NCBI GenBank assembly: GCA_025266875.1
Contig: JALLLT010000016.1
Span: forward strand, 558,001-622,000
Reading direction: 5' to 3'
DNA from: Fennellomyces sp. T-0311
Taxonomy: Eukaryota > Mucoromycota > Mucoromycetes > Mucorales > Lichtheimiaceae
DNA length: 64,000 nucleotides
Program-made: the position numbers and the translations under genes
Shown here: one piece after another, positions 11,101 to 22,265 of the stretch
How the letters are laid out: the number at the start of each line of letters is the position of its first letter
Numbering within the stretch: position 1 is the stretch's first letter
The notes under the pieces: generated by a model
The model's input: the letters and a program-made list of their open reading frames with translations, nothing else
Told to the model about the DNA's origin: nothing
Databases searched by the model: none

Positions 11101-11932
11101 ATGACATCCACCTCCGAGATTCCTACCCTTAAGCTGCTGCTCATCGGCAACTCCAGCGTCGGCAAATCCTCGCTCCTGCTGCGCTTCACCGATGACACAT
11201 TCCTGCCACAGGACGAGGTGTCCGCCACCATTGGTATTCATTGTTGCCAAGCTTCTTCATTGATAAACCCGAAACTGACCTCTACGCAGGCGTCGATTTC
11301 AAAGTGGCGATGAAGACGATTGAAGGACGAACATACAAGCTGACCATTTGGGTAACTTGTCCGCGGACATGATCGCGCAGTTGTGGGTTAAAACGTTCAG
11401 TGTAGGATACAGCGGGCCAGGAACGGTTTCGAACACTCACATCGTCGTATTACCGTGGCGCGCAAGGTGTGATCCTTGTCTATGATGTCAGCAGTCGAGA
11501 ATCGTTCGAGGCATTAAACACCTGGTGGAACGAAGTCAATACGTATTGCTCGAGTCCCGATGTGGTCAAGATGATTGTCGGCAACAAAGTGGATAAGGTA
11601 AGCGCGGGGGGAGGCGACTTGTGCATCTGGCGCTGAAGACGTAAATATCAAAAAGGAATCCAGTCGAGCGGTAACGACCAAGGAGGGCGCCGAGATGGCA
11701 CGTAAACTGCAAACACTCTTTATCGAGTGCAGTGCCAAAACCAACGCGGGCGTGCAGGAGGCCTTTGAGGAGCTGGTGACAAAGGTAAGCTTGGAAATTA
11801 TGCGCAGTAGTGGGATCTTAATGCGGCCAATTTCAGATCATCGAGACGCCAAGCCTGTGGCAGAAAAAAGTGAGCCCCACCGTGCGGGTGACCTCGCCGC
11901 CCCAACCGCCAGCAGGAGGCTGCAGCTGCTAG
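11101..11932 (+). CDS. Rab18-like small GTPase
   Basis: Five exons (11101-11233, 11290-11351, 11406-11597, 11656-11784, 11837-11932) give 203 aa. The G motifs are complete: GNSSVGKSS (P-loop), TIGVDFKV (switch I), [19 protein letters not shown] (switch II), GNKVDK and ECSAKT. The effector region and overall pattern resemble Rab18 and yeast Ypt1-type secretory Rabs. The C-terminus GGCSC provides the CxC double geranylgeranylation signal. Rab18 acts at ER and lipid-droplet membranes; this subfamily call is made by eye and a Rab1/8 assignment cannot be excluded. A short gap of about 110 bases separates its stop from the convergent TRF4-like copy 2. Confidence 0.9.
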
Positions 11933-12041
11933 ATTAGATCGTATTACTACTACTTATTTTTATTGATACCATATACTTTTTTATATAAATACAACATATG
12001 TAAACTACCTTTACAGGCCTACTTTCCAGAATTCATCGTGT

Positions 12042-13535
12042 TCACGCTTTGACCCGTTTTTTGCCGTGCGTCGGATCGTCAGTTCCTCGCTCTCGTTTTC
12101 TCGATTCAAGCAGGTGGTCAGAGAGTCGAATGCCTTTGGACCCCCAGGACGCATTGATCTCGGTATTGCTCACTGGTATAGGTGGAAACCAATAATCATT
12201 CAATGACTTTCGCTGTACAGCTACATCGTGTGCCTCAACATTGATGATACATGATAGCATCGAGCGTTGAAATTCCTCTGATTTACATAGATTTTGCATC
12301 TTTACATACATCCATGCGAGACCCCGTTGGATGAGTGCGACATTCCTGCAATTCATTACGACATTTTGGCCTAGCATGTAGAGTCAAATGAGGATGCAGA
12401 TATGGTGCATTTCCCTTATATTTTTTTTTCGTACCTGCTTCATTTGCGCATTGGATAACTATTCGTTTCCCAGCTTCTTTCCAATCCGTATTCAATCCTG
12501 GAACGTCTTCCTAGTGACAGCCCACACGTCATCAGTTTGAATTAAATCACGTACAAGTTGGCTTACCAATATAAGGAGGCCGTCGGCAGTTCCGAATGTC
12601 AAGCCCGTAGTCTTAAAATTGAACGTAGCATAGTATCTCAAAAATCCCAGCAACAAGCTGCCAAGTCGCGTTACTGGGTCTACAAAGCCTTTGGCTGCTT
12701 CGTTGTACTTTGTGTGGCCTCGCCTTCAGTACTGCTTTTCCAGCGTATAATATAAAAAAAAGCAGATTGGCATACCTTCAGGTAGTGGGCGATAAGGCAC
12801 ACCAAGGCATAACTTGACAAGCCTCGTTTTGTGTAGTGGGCGACGATGTGACCCTTTCCCTCTTCGAACCGAATACCCATTGCGGAATGTTTGATGGTTA
12901 AGAATAACGGTTTCAGCTCAGGATATTCCTTCATCCATTCAATGGTGGTAGCCCAACTATTTGGGTAAGTATCGACTTGGATAGTGACATCGATGTTACT
13001 ATGTTTTTCACGGCACCTGATCATAGGAACCTGCGCAGGAAAAAAAAGGTTACATATCGTTGCAATTAATCCAAGCAATTGTAAGCGCATTACCTTCTCT
13101 CTAAGATAACGCCCCGTAACCGTAATGTCCAGGCCCCATAAATTGCAACAGACCATACTTAATATCGCACTTTTTTCCAGCTTGCCATTGTCGTCGGGAT
13201 AACGAATCGCAATGTTAATATCGCTGCAAAAGTGTCAGCATTGCACCCCGCGTCATTTCAAAGTAGCCAAACCTTGAAGGTAAGAGTAACTTGGTTTGAC
13301 AAGATCCGCTTAAAATGACTTCGGCTCTGGGGATTTTCTTTTTTAAATGGTCTCGGATTCGCGCAAACGCGCGATCTCTGTATTCGATCTCGACTTCAGT
13401 CGGTTCTAGGTACTTGGTAAACTCATTGATTTCTTCCGTGAGCCTATTGTTCGTAACGGTAAGATTCAGCTTTATTCCACCAATGTACTTTAGCATTCAC
13501 CTGGCAATGTTGATCTCGTCCATTTTCATTCTCAT
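12042..13535 (-). CDS. TRF4-like nucleotidyltransferase paralogue with a lost catalytic Asp (copy 2)
   Basis: The minus strand from ATG 13535 (exon 1, 13501-13535) splices into RLTEEINEFTKYLEPTE, collinear with copy 1 at 1466-2980. It continues through LSGSCQTKLLLPS and then SDINIAIRYPDD. The second Asp of the catalytic DxD pair is Asn here, while the third carboxylate survives in NIDVTIQ. The remaining blocks PELKPLFLTIKHS, YALVCLIAHYLK and YNEAAKGFVDPVTRLGSLL are conserved. The last exon ends in a basic tail (GKKRVKA). All six introns sit at the same places as in copy 1, so the pair arose by duplication of an intron-containing gene. The reading frame is intact throughout. An enzyme of this fold with DxN should be inactive, so a scaffold or regulatory role is more likely than catalysis. 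Confidence 0.8.
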
Positions 13536-16384
13536 TGTGAATATTATACTGAAGGACTTTTTTTTTTATGAATGACAGCCAAGATAAATTCACCAATTGC
13601 TTAAAAAAAACCTCTGTTACGTACCTGTGTAAACGAGATTATCATACGTAGATGCATAACCACGAGTAGATCACGCGTTTAGGATACTTACGTCGTGAGC
13701 ATTTCTACGTTGTAGACATCAAGTGGATTAGACAGCAGCTGGAGAACACAATCGCTAAACTGCTCGTTTATTCATAATACGTACTACTATGTGCTTGTAC
13801 ATCCATCATCAGCTATTTTATCTCTTAGTTTTGATGTTCACTTCTCTTTCGCTACTTATAACACTCAATGATATAACTACCTTTTAACAAAAAAAAGAGT
13901 CTTTTGCTGTGTCTATGGCTGTTCGCACTCGCTTTAACAATCCATGCATCTGGTTCTAAATGTCTCTGCAAGCTCTGCAAATTGACACGACCATACCAAA
14001 AAGTGCAAACACATTCTCGACAATTCAGTCGAAGAATCACATAAGTTGATTTGGGGTAAAAAATATTGGCTTTCCGTTCCTCGTTTTGAGCTGGCAGAGG
14101 AATCCATCGAGTACTTTTGAACACGTTTACTGATTTTATCAGCGCTCGGATCGCGTTGATACACAGGTATGTTTTTGTAGAGAAATTGTAGGCGCTTTCA
14201 AGATGAGAGCAGCTTGGATCACTCGCAGCACTGGAAGAAAACTGTTTTGAATAAGTGCAGTTAAACGTGATTTACGAGACGCTTTTGTGAAACAACTTTT
14301 GTGCTAAATGCTCCAAAACTAGCACTTCATGGAGCCGTTGAGCTTGTGCTTCTAGCATAACTTGGATTCGAGCTATGGTAAAAAAAAAAGGAGTCAGCTT
14401 CTACTAAACGGATGTGGGCCAAAAACATTTGACATCGAAAAATTCAGAGATGAAAAGGATACGAAATGAAATAACAGATAAAAAAAGACACATGAAATGA
14501 AAGTGATACAAAAGTGAGAAAGGCCCAAAAAGTCAAAAGACCAAAGGCCAGCGCCTTTGGAAGTTACCTTTAAAGCCTTCTTCGTTGAATAGAAGCGGAT
14601 CCAGCAATTGGACTTTCTCGGTGTATTCGCACTTTTTTTGTAGAGAATTTACGCGCAAATCCGGTGATCTCTGCAGTTAGTCGAACCAATGACGCAGGAA
14701 TATTTTACATTAAGAAATATGACTTAACCTTTCTCCGAAATACAAGAATGGTTTATTAAATTGTGACCTTTTTTGTATTTTGTAATGACGGTATCAGCAT
14801 AGAGCAATAAGGGACACTTTAATTTATGTCGCTAGCATGATTTGGGACCGAGATATGACGGAAAATAGGCCAACTTTGAAAAGAATTGACCAGAATGTAG
14901 AGCCTGAATAGAGCAAGTTTGAAAAACACAGAAAATAGGAAGTCAAAAGTGAGAAAAAGCATAAATAAAGGAATTTACTATATACAATAGCTTACAAAAT
15001 CATCTTTAAGTACTATTCCAGCAGAGAAGGTTCATCGTCATAGTGATTGCTACTTTGTAACCATACCAGCCTATTATTACCGTAAGAACATGATAACAAT
15101 GTTGTAGCTGTCGTGGTAGTCGTTATGTCTACAGCTATATCGTATCTCCTAGCATGTACAATCTTGAATTAAAGCCATATTAACTTCTATCATACTCACT
15201 GTGAGTATGATATACGACAGCGGCAGGTGTTTAATTATCGCTCGTATGCTCGCTTATGTAATTTGTGAGTTCTTCTGTGACTCAATGCTCAAAAGGAAGC
15301 CTTGCTTTTGAAATGTTCATTCATTTCATTCGAAGTCCACCATTTGTTTTTCCTAGGCTGATAGACCGCGAAAAAGTTAGGAAATCTGCGAGTTATGTGG
15401 GTACACAAAGAGGTGTCTTGCACAGATCGCTGCTATTTATTACTTTGTATGCCTTACATATGTGCACTCGTATATATGTTAGCCACTTGACTTCCTGATA
15501 GTTGACTTCCAGCAAATAGTACAGAGCATTCTTTTGAGTGACAAGGCTAATGCTCCAATATATACAAATATAGCCATCTTAGCAAATATTATAGCAAGCA
15601 ACTAAGTGGCAAGCTATTCCCATGCATTCTTTTCTGTTCTTGCAAAAGAAGACGCATGTGGTTGCTAGTATTTACTGGTTTTAGGAATCACAAGGTGCCG
15701 GAAATGACAATTAGCCATTTACAACATACACTTGAGCTGTTACTGTGATGCGCAACTTTCTATCTGCAAAAAATCGTGTTGATTCACTCAAGTGACGCAA
15801 TTACAAAATCTAGCACAGCTTAGGAAAAAACAAAGATAGATGCTTGTGGTATTAATTCCTGTGTATGAGCACCACTTTTTATGTGCCATCTCCTCAAAAT
15901 GAATCTGTGACAAACGGGGAAAAGATGAGGACAGGACAATTGGCACCAAGTTCCAGCGGATGGTACATAAGGCCAAAGCAGACGAAATAGTGCAGCTGGG
16001 GGATCGCTGTACTTTTTACAATATATCAATCTCCACGAAGTACACCCGTTAATACTTATTGCCCACGTATATTTGGACATTTAATGATAGTTATAAATTT
16101 GGGAAAGTACAACATACATACTATACATAGAACATAGTATTACTATCAGACGAATGGTCGAGATGTGATCTAGAACAAATCATCTGTGCTGTACATATCA
16201 AGTGCCAGACCCAGGAAAAAAAATCTCCTGACCAATACTAGGGAACCCGAAGAGCGATGATATATTTGTTGATGGGGCAAATATACGACGGGTTGCACAA
16301 TCTAAAAAAGAGGATGGGAAAAGGCGTAAAAAAACGACAAGAACGTTATTTTTGATAGAGATTTTTTTTTGTCAAGAAACCTGA
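13536..16384. other. AT-rich gene-poor region
   Basis: This 2.85-kb stretch is AT-rich and holds no recognised gene. Two overlapping minus-strand frames at 13852-14164 have some coding-like composition, including NCRECVCTFWYGRV, but are in different frames and show no domain. The rest contains only short random-looking frames. It could be a decayed region; no terminal repeats were seen. Confidence 0.5.
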
Positions 16385-18349
16385 TCAACCTTTTGAATAT
16401 TGAAAGCCATTTCCTAATTTGGCCTTCGCGTAGTCCACGAATTCTGGACTGAGAAGATTACATTCCGAGATTTCCAAGCCAAACGGCTTTTTCCGCTTGT
16501 TGACCAAATGCTTGACGCCCAGGTCAGTAACATTGGTACACATGGATAACCGGACTCGGTTGAGATGAGTCAAGTCGCCTAATGCATCGAGTGTATCGGC
16601 ATGAACTGATGAACGAGTGAATGACAGTTGCTCGATCTTGCTTCGACTCGTGACCATGGACTTGACAAGTGCTTGCATCCTCCTTGCAGACCCGAGTCCA
16701 CACCACGAGAGTTTGAGGACTTTGATGCTTGTATTTTTTGCAAGGGTTTCAAGAACTGAATCCGTCATGTAAAAACTGTAGCCGGCGATCTCGAGATGTT
16801 TTACGGAGATATGCGATACCAGTCGAAGCATGCCATTTTCTGTTAGGTTGATGCAGTCGAGTATGCATAATGTGTTGAGCTGAGGTAACCGCAACAAGGC
16901 GTCGGTGACGTGATCTTCCACACAAAGCATGGACTTAAATGTGACGGATGTCAGTGTCTGTTCGGAATGTTGTAGTAACGGGATCAGGGTACTTTCGAGT
17001 TCAGCCGAGAGATCAACTGTTTGAAGTCGACGCGGAAGGGGACCACCAAATACGCCAGACCAGTTTCGTCGATCACCTTTTTGTGCTTCAATTTTCAAAG
17101 ATAACAATGTGTCGCCGTGTTGTTCTATCACTTGTTTGACACAGGCTCTCTCGTCATCGCCAACCACGGATATTCCGATGCTCAAGTGCCTCAGTCCAGG
17201 GCTGTGGTAAATGGTGTCATCTCCATCTATCGACAACCCATTGTTATGATGGAAATATTGGAGGTCTGGACAGAGTGCAATGCAACTTTTTATATCGTTA
17301 TACTTTCTTTTTTCCAAGGCAATGCTTCGAAGCAAAGGACAGTGGCGTAGCATGTGATCGATAGGCTTATCATGATGGAGGTACAGGTGGGTGACACGCG
17401 TAAGCCTGAATAGGTCCAGCTCGTCATCTTTGCTATGTTGCCCTTGTGATTGCCTTATGAGAAGTCGTGAGACGTTCGGGCAACTGTCCAAGAGTGGCTG
17501 CAATGATAAAGGTTGCAGATGGCCACGGATTTCCAATTCAAGCGTGTTCTGGCAAATTCGACTCATGCATTGCGCAAGTTGGTCTGTGCTAATGTCGCAT
17601 TCCAATAGCTCTGAAGAAGAAGGAGATAATAATAAAAGAAAGGTTAAAACCATGATATTCACACATATCTATGCAAAATAACACGTACTAAGTGACTTTA
17701 CGTTTGTGCAATCTCGGTCGACCATGGTGTGCAGTATTGGGAGCATTTTCTCAGCCGGCATCCGTGAGAACGCCACGCGTGTAACGTGCTTTCCGATACA
17801 CGGCAGGATGTTTCTCGTTTGGCTATCAAATTCAAGCAGGGTCCACAGCGGGGTGCAATTGGATAACAGAATACGCCAAGGGGTGCACACATCAAGGCAG
17901 ATGCATCGTTCATCGAATGTCAGATAGGCAAATATGTTGCATACGACGTCGTACGGCAGCAAATGAATCCAGTCCATCACGGGCCGGTCTAGCTTTTCCT
18001 GGGCTTTTTGCATGGAGATCCTTAGCACCTCATCATTTTCATTATGCGCAAGACCCTGCCCGTACATGGCAATCGCTTGGGGTAGGCTGGACTGGGCAGC
18101 CAAGCAGCGACCGGCATGGAGATAGCCGAGCGATTTGTCTGGCATGAGCTCGATAATCTTCATTGCGCACGAAAGAGCCTCAGTGTACCGGCGGGTAGAA
18201 TAGTACTTTTGAAACTGTGCCTCGTTAATGGATTGCAATGTGTCGCGATACAACGCCTCCAGGGCAACGGTTGCCCCGTCATAGTCATCTGCTGCCAAGA
18301 TCTGGACAAGCGCGTCTGCTTGTGACTTTAGTATGATGCTGGCATCCAT
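16385..18349 (-). CDS. TPR/F-box/leucine-rich-repeat protein (Pof3/Dia2-like)
   Basis: F-box proteins recruit substrates to SCF ubiquitin ligases. Two exons (18349-17689 and 17610-16385) give 628 aa. Residues about 10-130 hold TPR-like helices (NEAQFQKYYSTRRYTEALSC, KSLGYLHAGRCLAAQ). An F-box follows at about 140-185 (WIHLLPYDVVCNIFAYLTF). The second exon is a series of leucine-rich repeats of the cysteine-containing type, such as LPQLNTLCILDCINLTENGM and LNRVRLSMCTNVTDLGVKHL. This order, TPR then F-box then LRR, is that of fission yeast Pof3 and budding yeast Dia2, which guard replication forks. Paralogues with this layout are numerous in some fungi, so orthology is uncertain. The gene is head to head with bystin across about 210 bases. 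Confidence 0.85.
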
Positions 18350-18557
18350 AGGAGCAGCTGGAAGCAAAAGAAAGAAAAGCAACGTGGGCTTAGCCTTAGC
18401 TTTATAGATTTATACTTAAAAGCTGGCCACATGGCTCTCCGTGAAATGGGATTTCCACTCTAAGCCACGATCCAAGCTGCAGTAAAAAAGAACCAATTCC
18501 GACTTTTTTTTTTGGTTCACACTACCCCTCCCACTACACACATACATACATTTAAGA

Positions 18558-19953
18558 ATGGGCAAGCAACGAGCCACAGCACGGGCACCACGCCATGACC
18601 CACTGCATGTGGAGCTCGCCGACACACCTGATCAGGGTCTTCGTCGCAAAGCCGTACGACAAAAGTTCATTGACAGGAACGAACGGGAGGAAGTAGACGA
18701 GGTAACAGACCGATCGTCGTTGGGTCGGAAGAGTGGTAGCTGATACAAATGGAACAGGAATACTTGGATTCCAAAACGTCGAAGAAGATTTTAAAGATCG
18801 CCCGAGAACAGCAAGAGCAGCTTGACGGCAAACCTCAACAGTCCACACCACAGTTCCCACTGGGGTTCGACCCAAGTGACGAGGAGGATTTGGAGGATGT
18901 GGAACGGTACGAAGAATACGAAGAGTTGGAGATTGAGGAAGAGGATGCAGGCGTTCTCCAGCAGTTTCTGCCGTCGGCCCCGCTTCAAAAGAAGACGCTG
19001 GCCGACTTGATTATGGAAAAAATCAACGAGAAGAATGCGATGGATGCACAGGCCGACATGGGCGAGGAGGCCGCGCCAGAAATGAACCCAAAGGTCGTCG
19101 AGGTCTACACAAAGTAAGCTCGAGGGTGTGCGTGGCGCGGAGGCTTGTGAGAGACAGGGTTTTTTTTTATTGACGAGAGTTCGGTAGGGTTGGCGACTTG
19201 CTGAAACGGTACAAGTCGGGCAAGCTGCCCAAGGCATTCAAGATCATTCCTTCGCTGGCCAACTGGGAGGAGATTCTGTACCTCACGCGGCCCGAGGAGT
19301 GGAGTCCGCACGCCACATATGAAGCAACGCGCATGTTCGTGTCCAACTTGAAGCAGGAGCAGGTGCAGCGCTTCCTCAACCTGGTGCTTCTGGACCGTGT
19401 GCGCGACGATATCGCGGAAAACAAAAAGCTCAACTACCATCTCTACATGGCCATCAAAAAGGCGCTGTACAAGCCCGCGCCTTTCTTCAAGGGCTTCCTG
19501 TTCCCGCTGTGCGAGTCGGGTACGTGCACGCTCAAGGAGGCGGCCATTGTGGGCAGCGTTCTGTCCAAGGTGTCGATTGCGGTGCTCCACTCGTCGGCGG
19601 CCTTGCTGCGGCTGGCCCAGATGGACTACACCGGCCCCAACAGCTTGTTCATCCGCATCCTGCTGGACAAAAAGTACGCGCTGCCCTACAAGGTGATTGA
19701 TGGCCTGGTGGAGCATTTCCAACGGTTCCGCAACGACCAGCGCGAGATGCCCGTATTATGGCACCAGTCGCTGCTGGTGTTCACCCAGCGATACAAACAG
19801 GACATGGTGCCTGAGCAGAAGGACATCATTCTGGATGTGGTCAAACACAAGTTCCACCCAGAGATCACGCCCGAGATCCGCCGTGAGATTGTCCATTCTG
19901 CGCCCCGCGACGAAATCCAGAATGGCTACGACAGTGATATCATGATGGATTGA
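18558..19953 (+). CDS. ENP1: Bystin (Enp1), 40S ribosome biogenesis factor
   Basis: Bystin/Enp1 stays on pre-40S particles from nucleolus to cytoplasm. Three exons (18558-18701, 18758-19113, 19188-19953) give 421 aa. The N-terminus [19 protein letters not shown] is followed by an acidic region ([20 protein letters not shown]). The bystin domain fills the last exon, with [40 protein letters not shown] and [16 protein letters not shown]. The end, DSDIMMD, is acidic as in other bystins. Length and domain coverage appear complete. GC content of the last exon is higher than in neighbours, consistent with strong codon bias of a highly expressed gene. Confidence 0.96.
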
Positions 19954-20053
19954 CCGAGCTTCCCCGCATAATTTATTCCTCTCCTCATCTTCCCAAACAT
20001 ACACTCCTAGTACATAAAACGCGCATCTGTAATGTCATCTTTAAAAAGACTTG

Positions 20054-20809
20054 TCAAACGTTGTCCAGCGGTCTGTCGTGCTTCGTTAGCTTGCATTCCA
20101 TCAACGCTGCTCTGCTCTTACCTGTTGAATCCGCCGCGACGGTTCATGTACTGCCGGTACTTTAATGGCTTGCGCACGTTGGATCCAGACACATCGTTGC
20201 CCGGCACATGCTGGTTCTTGGTCGTTTCGAATCCGCCAAAGCCCATTATCTTCATCATCTTGGTTTCCTCGTCGTCGTCTTCGTTGATTTGTGGCTCGTC
20301 CCGCGCAGGCGAACGAGAGCGAGAACGCGTGGGTGAGCGCCGTCTTTCTCTTACTTCTTCATCCTCGCGAGGGCGTCTATTGAATGCATGAGTCGCTTGG
20401 GTCTTTCAAGTCCCGTAGTTCCCCCCCATCGTTACCGTCGGTTGGATCGTGAAGGTGATCGGCTTGATGAGCGAAATCGTCTAGCTCGATCCCTTCCATG
20501 ATCTCTATCATAATCCCTGCCATGGTCTCTATCCTGGCCTCTGTCATAGCCTCTGTCATGGTCTAAAGCACCAGTAAATATCAATGTAGGGACCAACGAA
20601 CAATAACACATACCTCTTGGACTGCGCGGCCGCCGTCTGTCACGACTACGGGATCGACGGCGACGGTAGGGCGACGGGGATCGTCTTCTGCGCTGGCGTG
20701 GCGGTGATCGCGATGCTTGAGGAGAGCGAGAGCGTGGCCTGTCGAGATCGCGGTAACGATGCGAGGATGGCCGTTCACGTCGATGGTAGGGTGATGGTGA
20801 GCGGGGCAT
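20054..20809 (-). CDS. SNRNP27: U4/U6.U5 tri-snRNP 27-kDa RS-domain protein
   Basis: The minus strand from ATG 20809 encodes an Arg/Ser-rich N-terminus (MPRSPSPYHRRERPSSHRYR) with many RS, RD and DRGYD repeats. A conserved C-terminus follows: MMKIMGFGGFETTKNQHV, then KYRQYMNRRGGFNR. A last 19-nt exon supplies PLDNV and TGA, matching the family ending FNRPLD. Four exons are needed; one intron interrupts SPR-DHD, another SNR-RPR. The family protein is a tri-snRNP component that affects 5' splice site choice through the active-site-facing C-terminus. The gene is convergent with bystin. Confidence 0.9.
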
Positions 20810-20908
20810 TCTTTAAAAAAGAAACGGCGGAAGTCACTTGCTTGGTGCTTTTTTTTTTTTACTTTACTTTAATTTTTTCTTGACAACAACACCTACACAT
20901 AGCATACC

Positions 20909-21681
20909 ATGGGCACTCCACAGAAGCGAAGGGCGCAGAAGGCCGGACGGAAAAACACTCGACGAACAGCCGAAAAGCACAAAAAGTACACAATCAAGGC
21001 ATGTTTGATTGTTCAGATCTAACAATGATCGATCTAATCGCCCGATCTTTTGACAGGGCAATGCCGTTATCAAGGCCAACTGGGACAAGCGACAGACGTT
21101 GGCTCAAAAGTAAGTGTTCAGCACAGTGCAGGAAGAAGAAGGAGGGGAAAACTCATGTCCAGTGCAGCTACAAACGACTGGGCTTACAGACGTCATTAAA
21201 CGGCAAAGCGGGCGGTGTCGAGAAGCTGTACCCGGATCCAAAGCCAGAGAGGATGGAAGAGGACGAGCAGGAGGAGAAGGAGCTGACAGAAGAGGACATC
21301 AAGCGACTGGAAAGGACATTAAAGCCTGGTGAGGGTTTGATCCAGCGCGACGACGAAGGCAATGTCATCCGTGTGATCGTCGGACGAGAAAGGACACACG
21401 ATGAAATCCTGGATGAGGAGCCCGAGCCCGTCGAAGCCAAGACGGATGTGGTCCGTCAACTCGAAGAACAGGCGAAAAACGTACACAAGAACATCAAGTA
21501 CCAGTCCATGTATCAGCAGCACTGGGTTGCCAAGCTCATCAACAAGCACGGTGACGACTACAAGGCCATGTTTTGGGATAAGGACTTGAACCAGAACCAG
21601 TTAACGGCCAATCAGCTCAAGAAGAAGTGCGCGCAGTTTTTAAAAGAGAATCCCACCTTCCAGCCCGAGCAACCCCAATAG
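20909..21681 (+). CDS. NOP16: NOP16 60S ribosome assembly factor
   Basis: Nop16 is a nucleolar protein of pre-60S particles. Three exons (20909-20998, 21057-21109, 21168-21681) give 218 aa. It starts with a basic MGTPQKRRAQKAGRKNTRR, then NAVIKANWDKRQTLAQNYKR, an acidic Glu/Lys middle, and the C-terminal family block KYQSMYQQHWVAKLINKHGD followed by DYKAMFWDKDLNQNQLT. The first intron (20999-21056) must start with GC because no GT donor restores the conserved frame IK-GNAVIK. The gene starts about 100 bases from SNRNP27, head to head. Confidence 0.93.
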
Positions 21682-22265
21682 AAGCTGTGTTTTTTTTTGT
21701 TTGACATGAAACCGTGTGCCAAGGCAGCCGCTAGCTTATCGACACACATCTTTGCAGCGGAAACTGAATGCCCACTTTTTTTTCTTTGGTTCCAATGTTT
21801 TAGCCGGTGGAAGGGAAAAATGAGTCCAGTGGATCGGACAGCCTGATCGAGTTAGGCTTCAACGACGCAAATCTGATATGGCAGAAGTTTCCACAGCAAA
21901 AAGTAGGCTTCCTTTTCTGTTCATTTGGCGTCGCTATGATGCCAGACGCACCACGCAGGATCTCGTGCTGCTGCTGATGCTCCTGAACTCACTCTGACAT
22001 GTGTCTGGTCCGTCATGGCCAAACAATTGCGTGAGTATGACACTCGCTCATATCGCTTTATAGCATCGCAACCTTTGGACATGCGTCTCTTTTTTACTGT
22101 ATCGCGTCTTGGTCGGATAATTTTCCAACCGAAACCTGACTGCAATGGCTGTGAAACAATGCCCATTGCCAGCTGCATGAGAATGACGAAACCAGTCAAC
22201 AAACATCCAAACAAACAATCTACCATTTGTTTTTTACTCTCTTTTCTCACTCCACAAAAAAAATA
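21682..22265. other. intergenic region and leader of the next gene
   Basis: No coding exon was recognised. The stretch contains poly(T) runs after NOP16 and a pyrimidine-rich leader ending in an A-run directly before the ATG at 22266. Confidence 0.5.

Noticed and set aside
13852..14164. Minus-strand peptide NCRECVCTFWYGRV as a possible zinc finger
   Set aside because: Only one Cys pair with poorly placed His residues, two competing frames and no splice path to neighbours.
18749..19237. Long minus-strand frames opposite bystin, NOP16, ILV2 and other genes (for example 35515-37200, 561 codons)
   Set aside because: They are antisense shadows of genes with strong codon bias; their translations are low-complexity and carry no domain, while the sense frames match known families.
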